DNA from: Qipengyuania gaetbuli
GTDB lineage: Bacteria; Pseudomonadota; Alphaproteobacteria; Sphingomonadales; Sphingomonadaceae
Direction of reading: 5' to 3'
DNA length: 64,000 nt
NCBI RefSeq assembly: GCF_020171365.1
Contig: NZ_JAIUZO010000002.1
Location: 2,202,001 to 2,266,000 of the forward strand
Shown: piece by piece, positions 17,694-26,896 of the stretch
How positions within the stretch are numbered: the first letter of the stretch is position 1
Layout of the letters: each line of letters opens with the position of its first letter
The notes under the pieces: generated by a model
Seen by the model: only the letters and a program-made list of their open reading frames with translations
Databases searched by the model: none
What the model was told of the DNA's origin: nothing
Program-made: the position numbers and the translations under genes

Positions 17694-18869
17694 GTGTTTA
17701 GATTTCTTTCTGGCGTGCCGCCCGTTGGCTCAGCTTCGTTTGACGCCTTCCTTGCCGACCTTGCTGCGATAGGCGTCAGGCCTTCACAGGGAAGCGGCGA
17801 AAGCTACGCGGTCATTGCAGCGCGCTCAAATCCCAGGTGGTGGTTATTGCCACTTGGCAATCGACGAGCAGCCTCGGCTGGCCTTGACATGCTTCAACCT
17901 GTCAACTGGTCGTCCGGACTTGCGAAATCCTGGAGTCAATTGATGGCGCTCTTCGGCCCGCGCTCATTCGTTGGACCGGAGCGGATAAACTTGAAAGGGC
18001 AGCCGGACATCGGCACGGACTTTGGCGGAGAGGCAGAAAGCTTCGCTTATTTCACCGGCACTTCTGGGCCTCACCGGAAGTCAACGATCCAGGTAATGGA
18101 TTGCCACGGGCGCATCCTTGGTTATGCGAAGTTATCTCGCCGAGAGCCCGTTCGGAAGTTCATCGACCGCGAGGCCAAGCTCCTAGAAAGGATTGCCGGT
18201 CTCGGCCTGGTTTCAGCCGTCGCCCCCGAGGTATTGGTCAAGCGATCTTCCGATTCCTATAGTTTGCTCGTTACCGATGCTGCACGAGAGAAGCGGTCTA
18301 AAGCGGCAATGCCTTTCGGTGATAAACACCTGAGGTTCCTGCGCGAGCTGCATTCTGTAACTGTTCATGAGGGCGCTCAGAGCCTGCTCGCAAGACTAAA
18401 GGAGGATGTGGCCTCCATTGAGGCGTCCTTGGATTCGCGATGGATCCAGCGATTTCGGCACGCCTCATCCACTCTCGGCTCGAAGGCTCCGCACATGCTG
18501 GTGAGCTTGGCGCACGGAGATTTTACTCCGTGGAATTGTTTCGAGCTCAATAGCAAACTCTACGTATTCGATTGGGAGTACGCTGCTCTCAATTACCCAT
18601 TGGGATACGATCAACTGCACTTTCAAATAGCAGCTGCTCAGGGCCATTCCCCGGCGAAATTTCTGAATGAAATTCAGTGCATTATCGCGCGCGATTGGTT
18701 CGGTGGTGAGGTGGCCGCAGCCCGATTGGCGATACTACTTTCCTTGGTCATCCATGCTGTATTCTATTTTCGGCGGTCACACGACGCAGGGGACCAACGC
18801 TTAGAGTTTGAAGGTGAGCAATTCCGCGGCCAACTCATCGATAGTCTGCTAGTGCGGATGCCGAAGTGA
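17694..18869 (+). CDS. Aminoglycoside-phosphotransferase-fold kinase in the EPS operon
   Basis: Seen: 391 residues. The C-terminal half carries the APH/choline-kinase catalytic pair LAHGDFTPWNCF (Brenner-type HGDxxxxN) and VFDWEYAALNYPLGYD. Upstream, IDREAKLLERI could supply the helix-C glutamate after the ATP-lysine strand (GYAKLSRREPVRKF). The N-terminal 120 residues do not match anything I know. Soluble, no signal peptide. It lies between two glycosyltransferases and overlaps the next by 4 bases. Inference: it phosphorylates a sugar, polyol or lipid-linked intermediate of this polymer. Antibiotic resistance is unlikely given the context. Confidence 0.75.
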   Translation: MFRFLSGVPPVGSASFDAFLADLAAIGVRPSQGSGESYAVIAARSNPRWWLLPLGNRRAASAGLDMLQPVNWSSGLAKSWSQLMALFGPRSFVGPERINLKGQPDIGTDFGGEAESFAYFTGTSGPHRKSTIQVMDCHGRILGYAKLSRREPVRKFIDREAKLLERIAGLGLVSAVAPEVLVKRSSDSYSLLVTDAAREKRSKAAMPFGDKHLRFLRELHSVTVHEGAQSLLARLKEDVASIEASLDSRWIQRFRHASSTLGSKAPHMLVSLAHGDFTPWNCFELNSKLYVFDWEYAALNYPLGYDQLHFQIAAAQGHSPAKFLNEIQCIIARDWFGGEVAAARLAILLSLVIHAVFYFRRSHDAGDQRLEFEGEQFRGQLIDSLLVRMPK

Positions 18870-19792
18870 CAACTCTTCCAAGGGTCGGCGCTGTCGTTCT
18901 AACCTACAATAGCGACAAGGATTTGGCCGGGTGCCTACAAACTCTGGTCAATCAGGAGGGCGTCGACCTCCGGATCATAGTTGTAGATAATAATTCCGAT
19001 GCCTCATCCCGCGCAAAGATGATTGAAGACTTCATTTCAATCACACGAAGTAGTGTGGTCTTGCGGGCTGATCATATCCCGGCGGATTTCGATCAGGGCG
19101 CCTATTTTCTGCAGAACCACCGAAATGCAGGCTATTCAGCGGGTAACAACATCGGGGCCCGTTTTGCCTTGGCGATCGGTTGTGATGCCATTCTCGTAGT
19201 CAACCCTGACGTCAGGGTTTCGAATCCATCCTACGTTTCAAGGCTTGTAGAAGGACTTGGCGCAGATAACTCTGTAGGAATCGCTGCCTCCCAGATTGTT
19301 AATCTGAGCGGGGACGAGGAAAACCCTATGGCTGAGCTCTCATTCTGGAAAGAGTTCGCTTGGCCATTGACGATGTTCTCCAGCCGGGACCTGCGGAAGA
19401 AGGTCGAACCCGACACCCTTCCTCGAAGGCGTTTTGTCGAAAAGGTTTCCGGCGCATGTTTCATGATTAGTGCTGATGCAATGCAGAAAATTGGTTTCTT
19501 TGACGAAAACGTCTTCCTGTATTGCGAGGAAGCCATTCTTGCTCACCAGATGAAAGACCTAGGCCTGAAAATTGCCTTTTTGGGAGACCTTTCCGTACAG
19601 CACGCGCATGAACCGACGGAAAAAGGGGACGCCTATCGGCGCTTTGCATTCTGGAGTGCATCTAGGCGGTATTTCCACGAGACATACTCCGGGCGTTCGT
19701 CCTTTGAGAGATCTCTTCTCTTGCTTTCGCGAGCAACGCTGCTCATCGCCTTACGGTTCAGGCGCGCGTTGAGCCGACTGAGATACCGGTAA
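18866..19792 (+). CDS. GT2 glycosyltransferase (rhamnosyltransferase-like)
   Basis: Seen: 308 residues with VGAVVLTYNSDKDLAGCLQTL, IIVVDNNSDASS, RNAGYSAGNNIGARFAL and DAILVVNPDVRV, the family-2 pattern with the (N)PDV metal-binding motif found in WbbL/RgpB-like rhamnosyltransferases. Further on come SGACFMISADAM and FDENVFLYCEEAIL. GTG start overlaps the previous stop. Acts at the inner-membrane face on lipid-linked sugars. With rml genes in the same operon, a rhamnosyl donor is reasonable but not proven. Confidence 0.88.
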   Translation: MTTLPRVGAVVLTYNSDKDLAGCLQTLVNQEGVDLRIIVVDNNSDASSRAKMIEDFISITRSSVVLRADHIPADFDQGAYFLQNHRNAGYSAGNNIGARFALAIGCDAILVVNPDVRVSNPSYVSRLVEGLGADNSVGIAASQIVNLSGDEENPMAELSFWKEFAWPLTMFSSRDLRKKVEPDTLPRRRFVEKVSGACFMISADAMQKIGFFDENVFLYCEEAILAHQMKDLGLKIAFLGDLSVQHAHEPTEKGDAYRRFAFWSASRRYFHETYSGRSSFERSLLLLSRATLLIALRFRRALSRLRYR

Positions 19793-19797
19793 AAAAC

Positions 19798-21087
19798 ATG
19801 CGTTTCCTCAGGTCGGAAAGTCAACGTCCTTCGGGGGACCTTGGGTTCAGTCAAAAGCGGTCTCACTTCCGAAGCCACTCTTCGCGAATAGAGTTGGAAA
19901 AGAATGAGCGGGCGCTGTTTGCCCTCCTGTTCTTTTCCTTTGCGATAGTGATCGGAATATTCGTCGACCAAGAGTTCAGGAACTACCTGTTATTGGGCGT
20001 CATCGCTGCCGGTGCCGTCGCCTTGCCCTTTATGCGGCTGCGCCTTGGGGGCGACTTAGTCCTTCTAACTCTTTTGGCGGTCTTGATGACCAGTGCGAGT
20101 CTATCATCCAATGTGGCTCGCGACATCTGGTCAACACTTTTCACCTTATTTTTTGCTTGCGGATATCTAGTTTTGGCGGGCCTCTGCCAAAAACGCTGGT
20201 TCAACGCTTCCCATGCTTCACTTCTTTTTTCCTTTTTGATCCAAGCCTTCGCTGTAGCGTCCGTGATCCAGCTCACGGCATCGTTTGCGGGATTGCCGGT
20301 TCCTAATTTGATCGCGAGCAAAGGATTGTGGAGTTACAACTCCCTAGCCTTCGAGCCCTCTCAATTGGGACGAGTGGTGGGAATTGCCATGCTTGCATTT
20401 CTCACATTGGAGCGAGTTAATAAACCAGCGCAATCTCTCGTTCAGACGTTGCGGAAGAATTGGCGCGTCTGCTTCGCGTTCCTCTTTACCATGGTCTTAA
20501 GTGGAAGCGCGCTGTCGGCCGCGTCGATCGTGGTCGTTCTGGCGCTCGCAAGTGGGGCGACCTGGGCTACTGCCGTAGGCGCGATCTTGCTCTTTGCTTG
20601 GCCGGTGCTGTCGATTCTTGAGGTTGAGGCGGTCGAGCGCGTCGTCAACCTAGTCAATGCGCTCCCCACCTTGGATATCACAAGCATTCACGAGGCCGAG
20701 GGAAGCGGTGCCCTGCGTGTCATTCCTCTAGTCATCTATTTCGATTCTTCGAACCTGCAGCAGATCGGCTGGTGGCTTGGGTCTGGAACCCCGGGCCTCT
20801 TCGCATTCTTCCTAGGGAAGATACCCAGTATGACCGACTCTGCGTCAGTGGGCTTTCTACCGGGATTTGCGGTCTTCTATGGGATAATCGCATTTGCCCT
20901 ATTCGCGTGGACTTATGCTTTCAGGCTCTTCAGCCGGAGCACCGCGCCGTTGATCGTCTTTTGGGCAATATTTTTCGCATTCTCTGCTTGGAACACTCAG
21001 GTTTTTTGGTTCGGACTAATCTGTATTCGCATCGTATATGAGATCGAGAGGAAGTCGCTACGTCGGGACAGGTCGCGGTCGAGATGA
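19798..21087 (+). CDS. Wzy-like O-antigen/EPS polymerase (membrane protein)
   Basis: Seen: 429 residues with about 10-12 hydrophobic segments after a charged N-terminal stretch of about 40 residues (many Arg and Ser). A periplasmic loop holds LWSYNSLAFEPSQLGRVVG; the FEPSQ box resembles the family's loop arginine region. Sequence identity among Wzy proteins is always low, so the assignment rests on topology and on the operon position between glycosyltransferases and after wzx. It overlaps the next gene by 4 bases. It could instead be the only polymerase, with the 7571 protein acting as a ligase. Confidence 0.78.
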   Translation: MRFLRSESQRPSGDLGFSQKRSHFRSHSSRIELEKNERALFALLFFSFAIVIGIFVDQEFRNYLLLGVIAAGAVALPFMRLRLGGDLVLLTLLAVLMTSASLSSNVARDIWSTLFTLFFACGYLVLAGLCQKRWFNASHASLLFSFLIQAFAVASVIQLTASFAGLPVPNLIASKGLWSYNSLAFEPSQLGRVVGIAMLAFLTLERVNKPAQSLVQTLRKNWRVCFAFLFTMVLSGSALSAASIVVVLALASGATWATAVGAILLFAWPVLSILEVEAVERVVNLVNALPTLDITSIHEAEGSGALRVIPLVIYFDSSNLQQIGWWLGSGTPGLFAFFLGKIPSMTDSASVGFLPGFAVFYGIIAFALFAWTYAFRLFSRSTAPLIVFWAIFFAFSAWNTQVFWFGLICIRIVYEIERKSLRRDRSRSR

Positions 21088-22307
21088 AAGTTCTCATCTC
21101 TGCGTATGCTTGTGAAACTGGTCGCGGGAGTGAGGGTGAAATTGGCTGGCGAGTAGTGCATGAGCTCGCAAAGCGGCATGACGTAACCGTAATTACTAGG
21201 GCCAATCTCCGAAAGGTTCACGACCAAGCGTTCGCACGAACACCAAAGCCAGCCCGCCTCCAATTCGAATATCTCGATCTACCGTGGATTTTTCGCTTCT
21301 ACAAAAAGGGCAAGCGATTCTTTTTGATCTACTATTACCTTTGGCAAATCGGTGTTGCGTTTCGTGCGCGAAAGGTTTTGCGCCGACAACATGTGGATGT
21401 CGTACATCATCTGACTGGAGGAATGGACTGGATGCCTTCGGGGCTTGCATTTGGTCAAAGACCATTTGTCTGGGGCCCAGTCGGCAGCGAGAACACCCAT
21501 CCGCAAATTCTCAAACACTTGTCTGTTCGGTCCAAGCTGAAAGATCTGGCAAGAGTTTTTATGCGCTCGGCTCTCAGGACGTTTGACCCATTCACTAGAC
21601 TTACGGCGCGTCGCGCAAAGATAATTTTAAGTCATACTTCAGAGACGCTTCCTCCTCGCTATGCCCCAAAGATCGTTCCATTTCCGCAAACGGCAATCAC
21701 CGACACAAGCGAGCTCGCGCTCTCCAAACTAGAGGCCGCATCTTACGGTCCCATGAAGCTTCTTTTTGTTGGTGAGCTGAAAGATTGGAAAGGCGCAAGA
21801 CTGGCGCTCGAAGCGGCGCTGAAGTTCTTTGATAGTAATAAAGAGGCGAGGCTTATCGTTGTGGGTGATGGTCCCCTCAAGAAAGAGCTCATTACTTGTG
21901 CCGAGAAGCACCCAGAAGGCGACCGAGTAACCTTTCTCGGGCGAGTACCGATGGATGTCGTCGTTAAAAATCTCAACGAGGCTGATGTCTTTCTCTACCC
22001 GAGTTTCCATCACGGACTGGCAACGATCGTCCTGCAAGCAATGCTTTCAGGGCTGCCAACCGTATGCATCGAAGGAGACGCAACCGGAAGAGCGATCGGA
22101 AGCTCTGCCGGCATTACCGTGAGCCTGGCTCCTGATAGGAGTCCGGCAGATGACCTCGCTGTGGCCCTCTCCAAGTTAGCCGCGGACGAGAGCTTTAGGC
22201 GACGACTGGGGCGGAATGCACGTGAGCTTGCGGTGTCAAAATACACCTATGACAAAGTGTCTGAACGCCTTTCTGCCGCCTATGAAAGTGTTCTGAAGGA
22301 AGCGTGA
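21084..22307 (+). CDS. GT4-family glycosyltransferase
   Basis: Seen: 407 residues with the GT-B layout. The N-terminal domain starts MKVLISAYACETGRGSEGEIGW; the C-terminal nucleotide-sugar domain has PMKLLFVGELKDWKGARLALEA, ARLIVVGDGPLKKEL, VTFLGRVPM and the donor-binding FLYPSFHHGLATIVLQAMLSGLPTV (the second glutamate of EX7E appears replaced by histidine/glycine residues). Retaining family. ATG overlaps the previous stop and the next gene starts 1 base after its stop. Substrate not predictable. Confidence 0.88.
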   Translation: MKVLISAYACETGRGSEGEIGWRVVHELAKRHDVTVITRANLRKVHDQAFARTPKPARLQFEYLDLPWIFRFYKKGKRFFLIYYYLWQIGVAFRARKVLRRQHVDVVHHLTGGMDWMPSGLAFGQRPFVWGPVGSENTHPQILKHLSVRSKLKDLARVFMRSALRTFDPFTRLTARRAKIILSHTSETLPPRYAPKIVPFPQTAITDTSELALSKLEAASYGPMKLLFVGELKDWKGARLALEAALKFFDSNKEARLIVVGDGPLKKELITCAEKHPEGDRVTFLGRVPMDVVVKNLNEADVFLYPSFHHGLATIVLQAMLSGLPTVCIEGDATGRAIGSSAGITVSLAPDRSPADDLAVALSKLAADESFRRRLGRNARELAVSKYTYDKVSERLSAAYESVLKEA

Positions 22308-22308
22308 C

Positions 22309-23289
22309 ATGAGCGCCGATAGCCTCAAAGTGACCGTTATCATCTGCGCTTATAATGCAGCGTCAACAATTAGAGCAGCCATCGAAAGCTTGCAGATCCA
22401 AACGGCCAGGGCTTCAGAGATTTTGGTTATTGATGATGCGTCAAGCGACGACACGATAGAAGTCGTCGAGTCGATTATGAAGAGCGATCCAACGGTTCGC
22501 TTACTGAGAAACGATGAGAACAGAGGGACCGCATTCTCCCGCCAGCGGGGCTTGAATGAGGCAGGGTCAGACTTCGTCATGTTCCTCGATGCCGACGACA
22601 TGGCTGAAGAATGTTTGGTTGAGAGATTGCAAACCACCCTGCGTGATGATCCCAATATTATCGGGGTAGGCAGTTACGCGACTTACGTCTCTGCAAGCAA
22701 CAGAGACCTCGGCATTCAGAAGGTCGGTCCAGAGTCCCGCTGTGAATTTGAGCGAATGTACAACGATCGGAAACTGCTCTTCATGGCTCCCACAACGCTT
22801 TTCCGAAAGTCTGATGCATTGCGTGTTGGCGGCTACCGGCAAGACATATTGCCCAATGAAGAGGGTATTAGATACCAAGACTTCGCCGAGGACCTAGACC
22901 TGTGGTGTCGGATGTCGGATCTAGGCGCATCGGGTAGATATTTCCTGACGCTTCCTGAGCCATTGTTTCGCTATCGGAAGCCCGAGCAATCGCTATCAAC
23001 GAAAAACTTAAAACTCATGCAGCTCAAGATGAGATGGATTAAGGATTGTCTCCGCCGCCGCCGATACGGTCAAAGTGAAGAGAGTTTAGCGAGCTTTATC
23101 GCTTCGCGGACCGTATGGGATCGCTTGAATGACTGGCGCTCTGATAGCGCCGCTGCGTGGTACAAGAAAGCTGGTTTCGCTTGGATGAGGCGAGACTGGC
23201 TGCGACTTGCTATTTTCCTTGGGTTGAGCGGAGCGTTCTCCCCAAAGTTGATCCGCCAGAAGCTAAAGACCCAAACTGCCTCACGATGA
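22309..23289 (+). CDS. GT2 glycosyltransferase
   Basis: Seen: 326 residues with KVTVIICAYNAASTIRAAIESL, ILVIDDASSDDT, NRGTAFSRQRGLNEA and the metal motif MFLDADDMAEE, then the acceptor-side RYQDFAEDLDLWCRM. This is a complete GT-A family-2 enzyme of the UDP/dTDP-sugar type. Its stop overlaps the start of the next gene (ATGA). Cytoplasmic, acting on lipid-linked repeat units. No substrate call possible. Confidence 0.88.
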   Translation: MSADSLKVTVIICAYNAASTIRAAIESLQIQTARASEILVIDDASSDDTIEVVESIMKSDPTVRLLRNDENRGTAFSRQRGLNEAGSDFVMFLDADDMAEECLVERLQTTLRDDPNIIGVGSYATYVSASNRDLGIQKVGPESRCEFERMYNDRKLLFMAPTTLFRKSDALRVGGYRQDILPNEEGIRYQDFAEDLDLWCRMSDLGASGRYFLTLPEPLFRYRKPEQSLSTKNLKLMQLKMRWIKDCLRRRRYGQSEESLASFIASRTVWDRLNDWRSDSAAAWYKKAGFAWMRRDWLRLAIFLGLSGAFSPKLIRQKLKTQTASR

Positions 23290-24692
23290 TGAACTTAGTT
23301 GAAGTAGCTGAATCAAGTCCAAGAGTTTTGGAGACTCGCGTACTGGAAGAACTCTTCCAAGGGCTTTCTGCGAGGAGTATAAGTTTCGCCGTTTTACGTA
23401 ATTATGAAAGACTCCCTGAAAGCCTTGGCGCTCGCGATCTTGACCTAATTGTTGAACCGGCACATCTGCCGGCTGCAGTTGGCGTAGTACGAACCATTGC
23501 AGAATCTAACGAATTGCAATTCGCCAACTACTTTCGAGACGAGCGACTCACGCAGTTTACACTATTTAAGAGACTTTCTCCTTCCGCGATTTTCGAAATC
23601 AAGATTGATTTCTTCACATCGAGCCAGGTTTACGGAATCGAGGCGCTCTCAGCCTCACAGATGCTCGAAGACGCTTGCGATCACCGCGGCATCCCAGTCG
23701 TTTCAGACGCGGTAAAGTTGCTCGACAAATGGCTGTTCCATCTGATGGTGGGTAAGCCGTTGCATGCTAAGTACGATAAGGCCTTCGCTGCCATCGCGTC
23801 AGACGAGAACGCCAAGGCAATCATTTCGTCCAAGTTGTGCTTGCTCTTTGACCAAGGATTGGCTGCGATGCAGATCGCCAGACTTGCAGCAGGACAAGGT
23901 TCAAAATTGTTACCCTTGTCGCGCCGTGTGAGATTCATGGCCATAGCGCGGCTGTGGCGGGCACAAGGCTTTTCCGCATTCGTGCGCACTCTGGGCTTCC
24001 TGTTCTTCCGGTTGCGGGATCGATTGCGCCCAGCGGGAAGTTTCCTCTCGGTAAGCGGCCCTGATGGATGTGGCAAAACGACTGTAATTGACAAAATCAA
24101 GGTGCAACTGGAGTGCGTCTTTGGCGAGCAATCAGTCGCATATCGGCATTTTCGCCCCTCGATCCTGCCGAGGATCGCATCAATCGCAAAGTCCGCAAAA
24201 GCGATCGATAGAATTGACGAAAACTACGGAGAGCCACATCGGGCGATGCCGTCCGGGTTTGTGGGCTCTCTGGCGCGCTCAGCTTATTACTGGATCGATT
24301 ATCAGATTGGATATTTTCGCGAAACGCATGAGAAGTTGACTAGGCGCGAAGTCATGCTCTTTGACCGCTACATCTTTGACATGGTTGCGGATCCTGGGCG
24401 CAGCCGGATATCGCTGCCGAACTGGATCTTGCGCGTCATCGCGTACCTAACCATCAGGCCGAAGTACGCCTTTTTTATCAGGGTCCCGGCGGCTGTAGTC
24501 CGTGAGAGAAAGCAAGAGTTAAGCCTCGACGCGATCGAGATATTGAATGGACGATACCAAGATCTAGCTGACCGAAAGTTGCTTATTGCTGTCGATAATG
24601 TCTCCGATGCAGAAACCTCAGCAGCTACAATCGTCGATATGATTGTGGCGGATCGAGACCGCTTGGCACGTCGCAAAATCGAAAATTTTTGA
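23286..24692 (+). CDS. Two-domain protein: nucleotidyltransferase-like N-terminus plus thymidylate-kinase-like P-loop kinase
   Basis: Seen: 468 residues from ATG 23286, overlapping the upstream stop. About residues 25-180 resemble a nucleotidyltransferase fold (ISFAVLRNYERLP, then GARDLDLIVEP with the D-x-D pair, and IFEIKIDFF). From about residue 255 a P-loop kinase follows: FLSVSGPDGCGKTTVIDKIK (Walker A), VMLFDRYIFDMVADPGR (DR box of thymidylate kinases), FIRVPAAVVRERKQE (lid-like arginines). It is twice the length of Tmk and sits in an EPS operon, so it is not housekeeping dTMP kinase. Inference: a kinase acting on a sugar or polymer intermediate. Function unknown. Confidence 0.75.
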   Translation: MMNLVEVAESSPRVLETRVLEELFQGLSARSISFAVLRNYERLPESLGARDLDLIVEPAHLPAAVGVVRTIAESNELQFANYFRDERLTQFTLFKRLSPSAIFEIKIDFFTSSQVYGIEALSASQMLEDACDHRGIPVVSDAVKLLDKWLFHLMVGKPLHAKYDKAFAAIASDENAKAIISSKLCLLFDQGLAAMQIARLAAGQGSKLLPLSRRVRFMAIARLWRAQGFSAFVRTLGFLFFRLRDRLRPAGSFLSVSGPDGCGKTTVIDKIKVQLECVFGEQSVAYRHFRPSILPRIASIAKSAKAIDRIDENYGEPHRAMPSGFVGSLARSAYYWIDYQIGYFRETHEKLTRREVMLFDRYIFDMVADPGRSRISLPNWILRVIAYLTIRPKYAFFIRVPAAVVRERKQELSLDAIEILNGRYQDLADRKLLIAVDNVSDAETSAATIVDMIVADRDRLARRKIENF

Positions 24693-24693
24693 C

Positions 24694-25788
24694 GTGATTG
24701 TATTCTGTCACCTCTTGAACGATAGCTCGGGTAGTCCGACAATCTTGAGTGAAGCTATCAGAGCCTTGAAGGCTCGCGGTCTTCTTCTTGTTGGCAGTCA
24801 AGGCCGTGGGGTCTTGGAAGGGGTGAGTATACCTGTTCGGCGTTACTGGTATCGGCGCAGTAATTTCCGGATATTGACATTGTTCAGCTTCATGGTCAGC
24901 CAAGTCCAACTCTACCGTGAGCTCTCGCGCTCTTCGTTTCCGCCCCATGCGGTTGTCTACGTCAATACTCTACTGCCATTTGGCGCAGCGCTTTGGGGTC
25001 GTCGTTCTGGCAGAATGGTAATCTACCACATTCACGAGGTTTCACTTTCACCCAAAATCCTTCAGTCTTTTTTGGTCTGGGTGGCGCGGAAAACTGCAGA
25101 TCTCGTGCTGTACGTTTCCGAAGACAACAGAGCGAGACTTCCGATCGAAGGAATTGCCGCAGCGGTTGTTCCCAACCCCGTTCCAGACAGGATCGCGTCG
25201 GCGGGACAATTTCATCTCTATGATCCAATGCATTCTGGAAAATTCGAAATCCTTATGCTCGCTTCGCCACGGGACTTCAAAGGGATACCCGAATTTCTCG
25301 AGCTTGCTCGGCGCCTCTCAGACCGGTCGGAAATTCACCTCCGACTAGTTTTGAATGCGGAGCCCCATGAGGTGAAACGATATCTACCGGTTTCGGAAAT
25401 TCCAGGTAATTTAGACATCTTTCCGCGCTCGGAGAGGCCGGAAGAGTTCTATCAACAAGCCGATCTGGTGCTGAATCTTTCAAGAGTAGACCAGTGGATT
25501 GAGACATTTGGTTTGACGTTGGTGGAGGCGATGTCCTTTGGGGTTCCCGTTATCGCTCCCCCGGTCGGCGGGCCGTCAGAAATTATCACTGATGGCGAGG
25601 AGGGCTTGCTCATTGACTCCCGGGACGTTGATTTACTGGAACGAAAAGTGAGGTTTCTGGCAGACAATCCTGGTTTATTGATGCAAATGTCAGCGAAGGC
25701 GAGAAGACGCGCCAGCAATTTCAGTTTCGAGAGCTTCGCAGTCCGTTTGCGTGAAGCACTGGCCTCGGTAGAGGCTGCCAAGGCCTGA
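24694..25788 (+). CDS. GT4-family glycosyltransferase
   Basis: Seen: about 364 residues. The GT-B N-terminal domain begins VIVFCHLLNDSSGSPTILSEAIRAL; the C-terminal domain has FEILMLASPRDFKGIPEFLELA, and the donor site ETFGLTLVEAMSFGVPVIAPPVGGPSEII, with both EX7E glutamates (ETFGLTLVE). I use GTG 24694, 1 base after the upstream stop, because the family motif begins there. A TTG at 24643 would overlap the kinase gene by 50 bases. No clear ribosome site, so translation may be coupled. Confidence 0.85.
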   Translation: MIVFCHLLNDSSGSPTILSEAIRALKARGLLLVGSQGRGVLEGVSIPVRRYWYRRSNFRILTLFSFMVSQVQLYRELSRSSFPPHAVVYVNTLLPFGAALWGRRSGRMVIYHIHEVSLSPKILQSFLVWVARKTADLVLYVSEDNRARLPIEGIAAAVVPNPVPDRIASAGQFHLYDPMHSGKFEILMLASPRDFKGIPEFLELARRLSDRSEIHLRLVLNAEPHEVKRYLPVSEIPGNLDIFPRSERPEEFYQQADLVLNLSRVDQWIETFGLTLVEAMSFGVPVIAPPVGGPSEIITDGEEGLLIDSRDVDLLERKVRFLADNPGLLMQMSAKARRRASNFSFESFAVRLREALASVEAAKA

Positions 25789-25800
25789 AGCGGAATATTA

Positions 25801-26877
25801 ATGAAAATCGCAATCACAGGTACAGTCGGGGTGCCGGCACGTTACGGCGGCTTCGAGACTCTGGTCGAGAAACTTGTTTGCCATGCGCAAGCGAGCGATC
25901 AACCGATTGATCAGCTGACAGTGTATTGCTCTAAGCAGGCGTACGAGGAACGCCCTTCTCATTATTGCGGTGCGAGGCTGCGTTACTCTCGTCTCAATGC
26001 AAACGGAATTCAGAGCATCATCTATGATTGTGTGGCAGCGCTCGATGCAATCTGGAGGCGGCATGACCGGCTTCTTGTCCTTGGGGTGTCGGGGGCGATC
26101 ATTTTCCCACTGTTAAGGCTGATCTCTCGTGCAAGGATTGTTACGAATGTCGACGGGATTGAATGGCGACGCCCGAAGTGGACGGGCCTAGGGCGCTATT
26201 TCCTCAAATGGTCGGAATGGCTGGCTGTTCGTTTTGCACACGAAGTCATCGCCGACAATCAGGGTATCGCTGACTACCTAAAGGAAACATACAAGATTGA
26301 GGCCCGCGTTATCGCCTACGGCGGCGACCATGCAGTTCAATCGATTGCCGAAGAACCTATCGACATTGGCCTAATCCCCGACGACTACGCTCTAGCCTTG
26401 TGCAGGATCGAGCCCGAAAACAACGTGGCGATGATCCTTGAGGCATTCGAAAACTCATCGCTCCCGCTCGTTTTCGTGGGGAATTGGAACAACAGCGAAT
26501 TCGGCCGAAAGCTCAGGTCTCAATATGCCCACTCACCGAACATCCTAATGCTTGATCCGATCTACGAGCCGACAGCACTTCAACGAATCCGGGGCAATGC
26601 ATCGGCCTATATCCACGGTCACTCGGCAGGGGGCACAAATCCGGCCTTGGTCGAGATGATGCACGTCGGCCATCCAATCCTTGCATTTGATTGCAGCTTC
26701 AATCGCTACACGACCGAAGACTGCGCAGCCTATTTTGCGAGTGCGCCCCAGTTGGCGGATCTCGTTGCCGGTATCTCGGATATCAAGAATGGTTCGTTGA
26801 TGAATGAAATTGCGAACCGCCGATATCGCTGGGATGTGATTGGCGCCGAATATTTCTCGCTCCTTCGAGAAGCATGA
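25801..26877 (+). CDS. DUF1972-type glycosyltransferase (rhamnosyltransferase-like GT4)
   Basis: Seen: 358 residues opening MKIAITGTVGVPARYGGFETLVEKL, the diagnostic DUF1972 start, followed by LLVLGVSGAIIFPLLRL and IVTNVDGIEWRRPKWTGLGRYFLKWSE. The C-terminal GT-B half has YALALCRIEPENNVAMILEAF and AYIHGHSAGGTNPALVEMMHVGHP. Known: members include beta-1,4-rhamnosyltransferases that act after the first GlcNAc or Glc of a polymer. Being next to rmlCBDA, an L-rhamnose transfer is the best guess. Confidence 0.87.
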   Translation: MKIAITGTVGVPARYGGFETLVEKLVCHAQASDQPIDQLTVYCSKQAYEERPSHYCGARLRYSRLNANGIQSIIYDCVAALDAIWRRHDRLLVLGVSGAIIFPLLRLISRARIVTNVDGIEWRRPKWTGLGRYFLKWSEWLAVRFAHEVIADNQGIADYLKETYKIEARVIAYGGDHAVQSIAEEPIDIGLIPDDYALALCRIEPENNVAMILEAFENSSLPLVFVGNWNNSEFGRKLRSQYAHSPNILMLDPIYEPTALQRIRGNASAYIHGHSAGGTNPALVEMMHVGHPILAFDCSFNRYTTEDCAAYFASAPQLADLVAGISDIKNGSLMNEIANRRYRWDVIGAEYFSLLREA

Positions 26878-26896
26878 ATTCCCAACAAGAGTAGAG

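Noticed and set aside
17694..18869. Antibiotic-resistance aminoglycoside phosphotransferase
   Set aside because: Only the catalytic core motifs are shared. The N-terminus differs and the gene is embedded in and coupled to glycosyltransferase genes.
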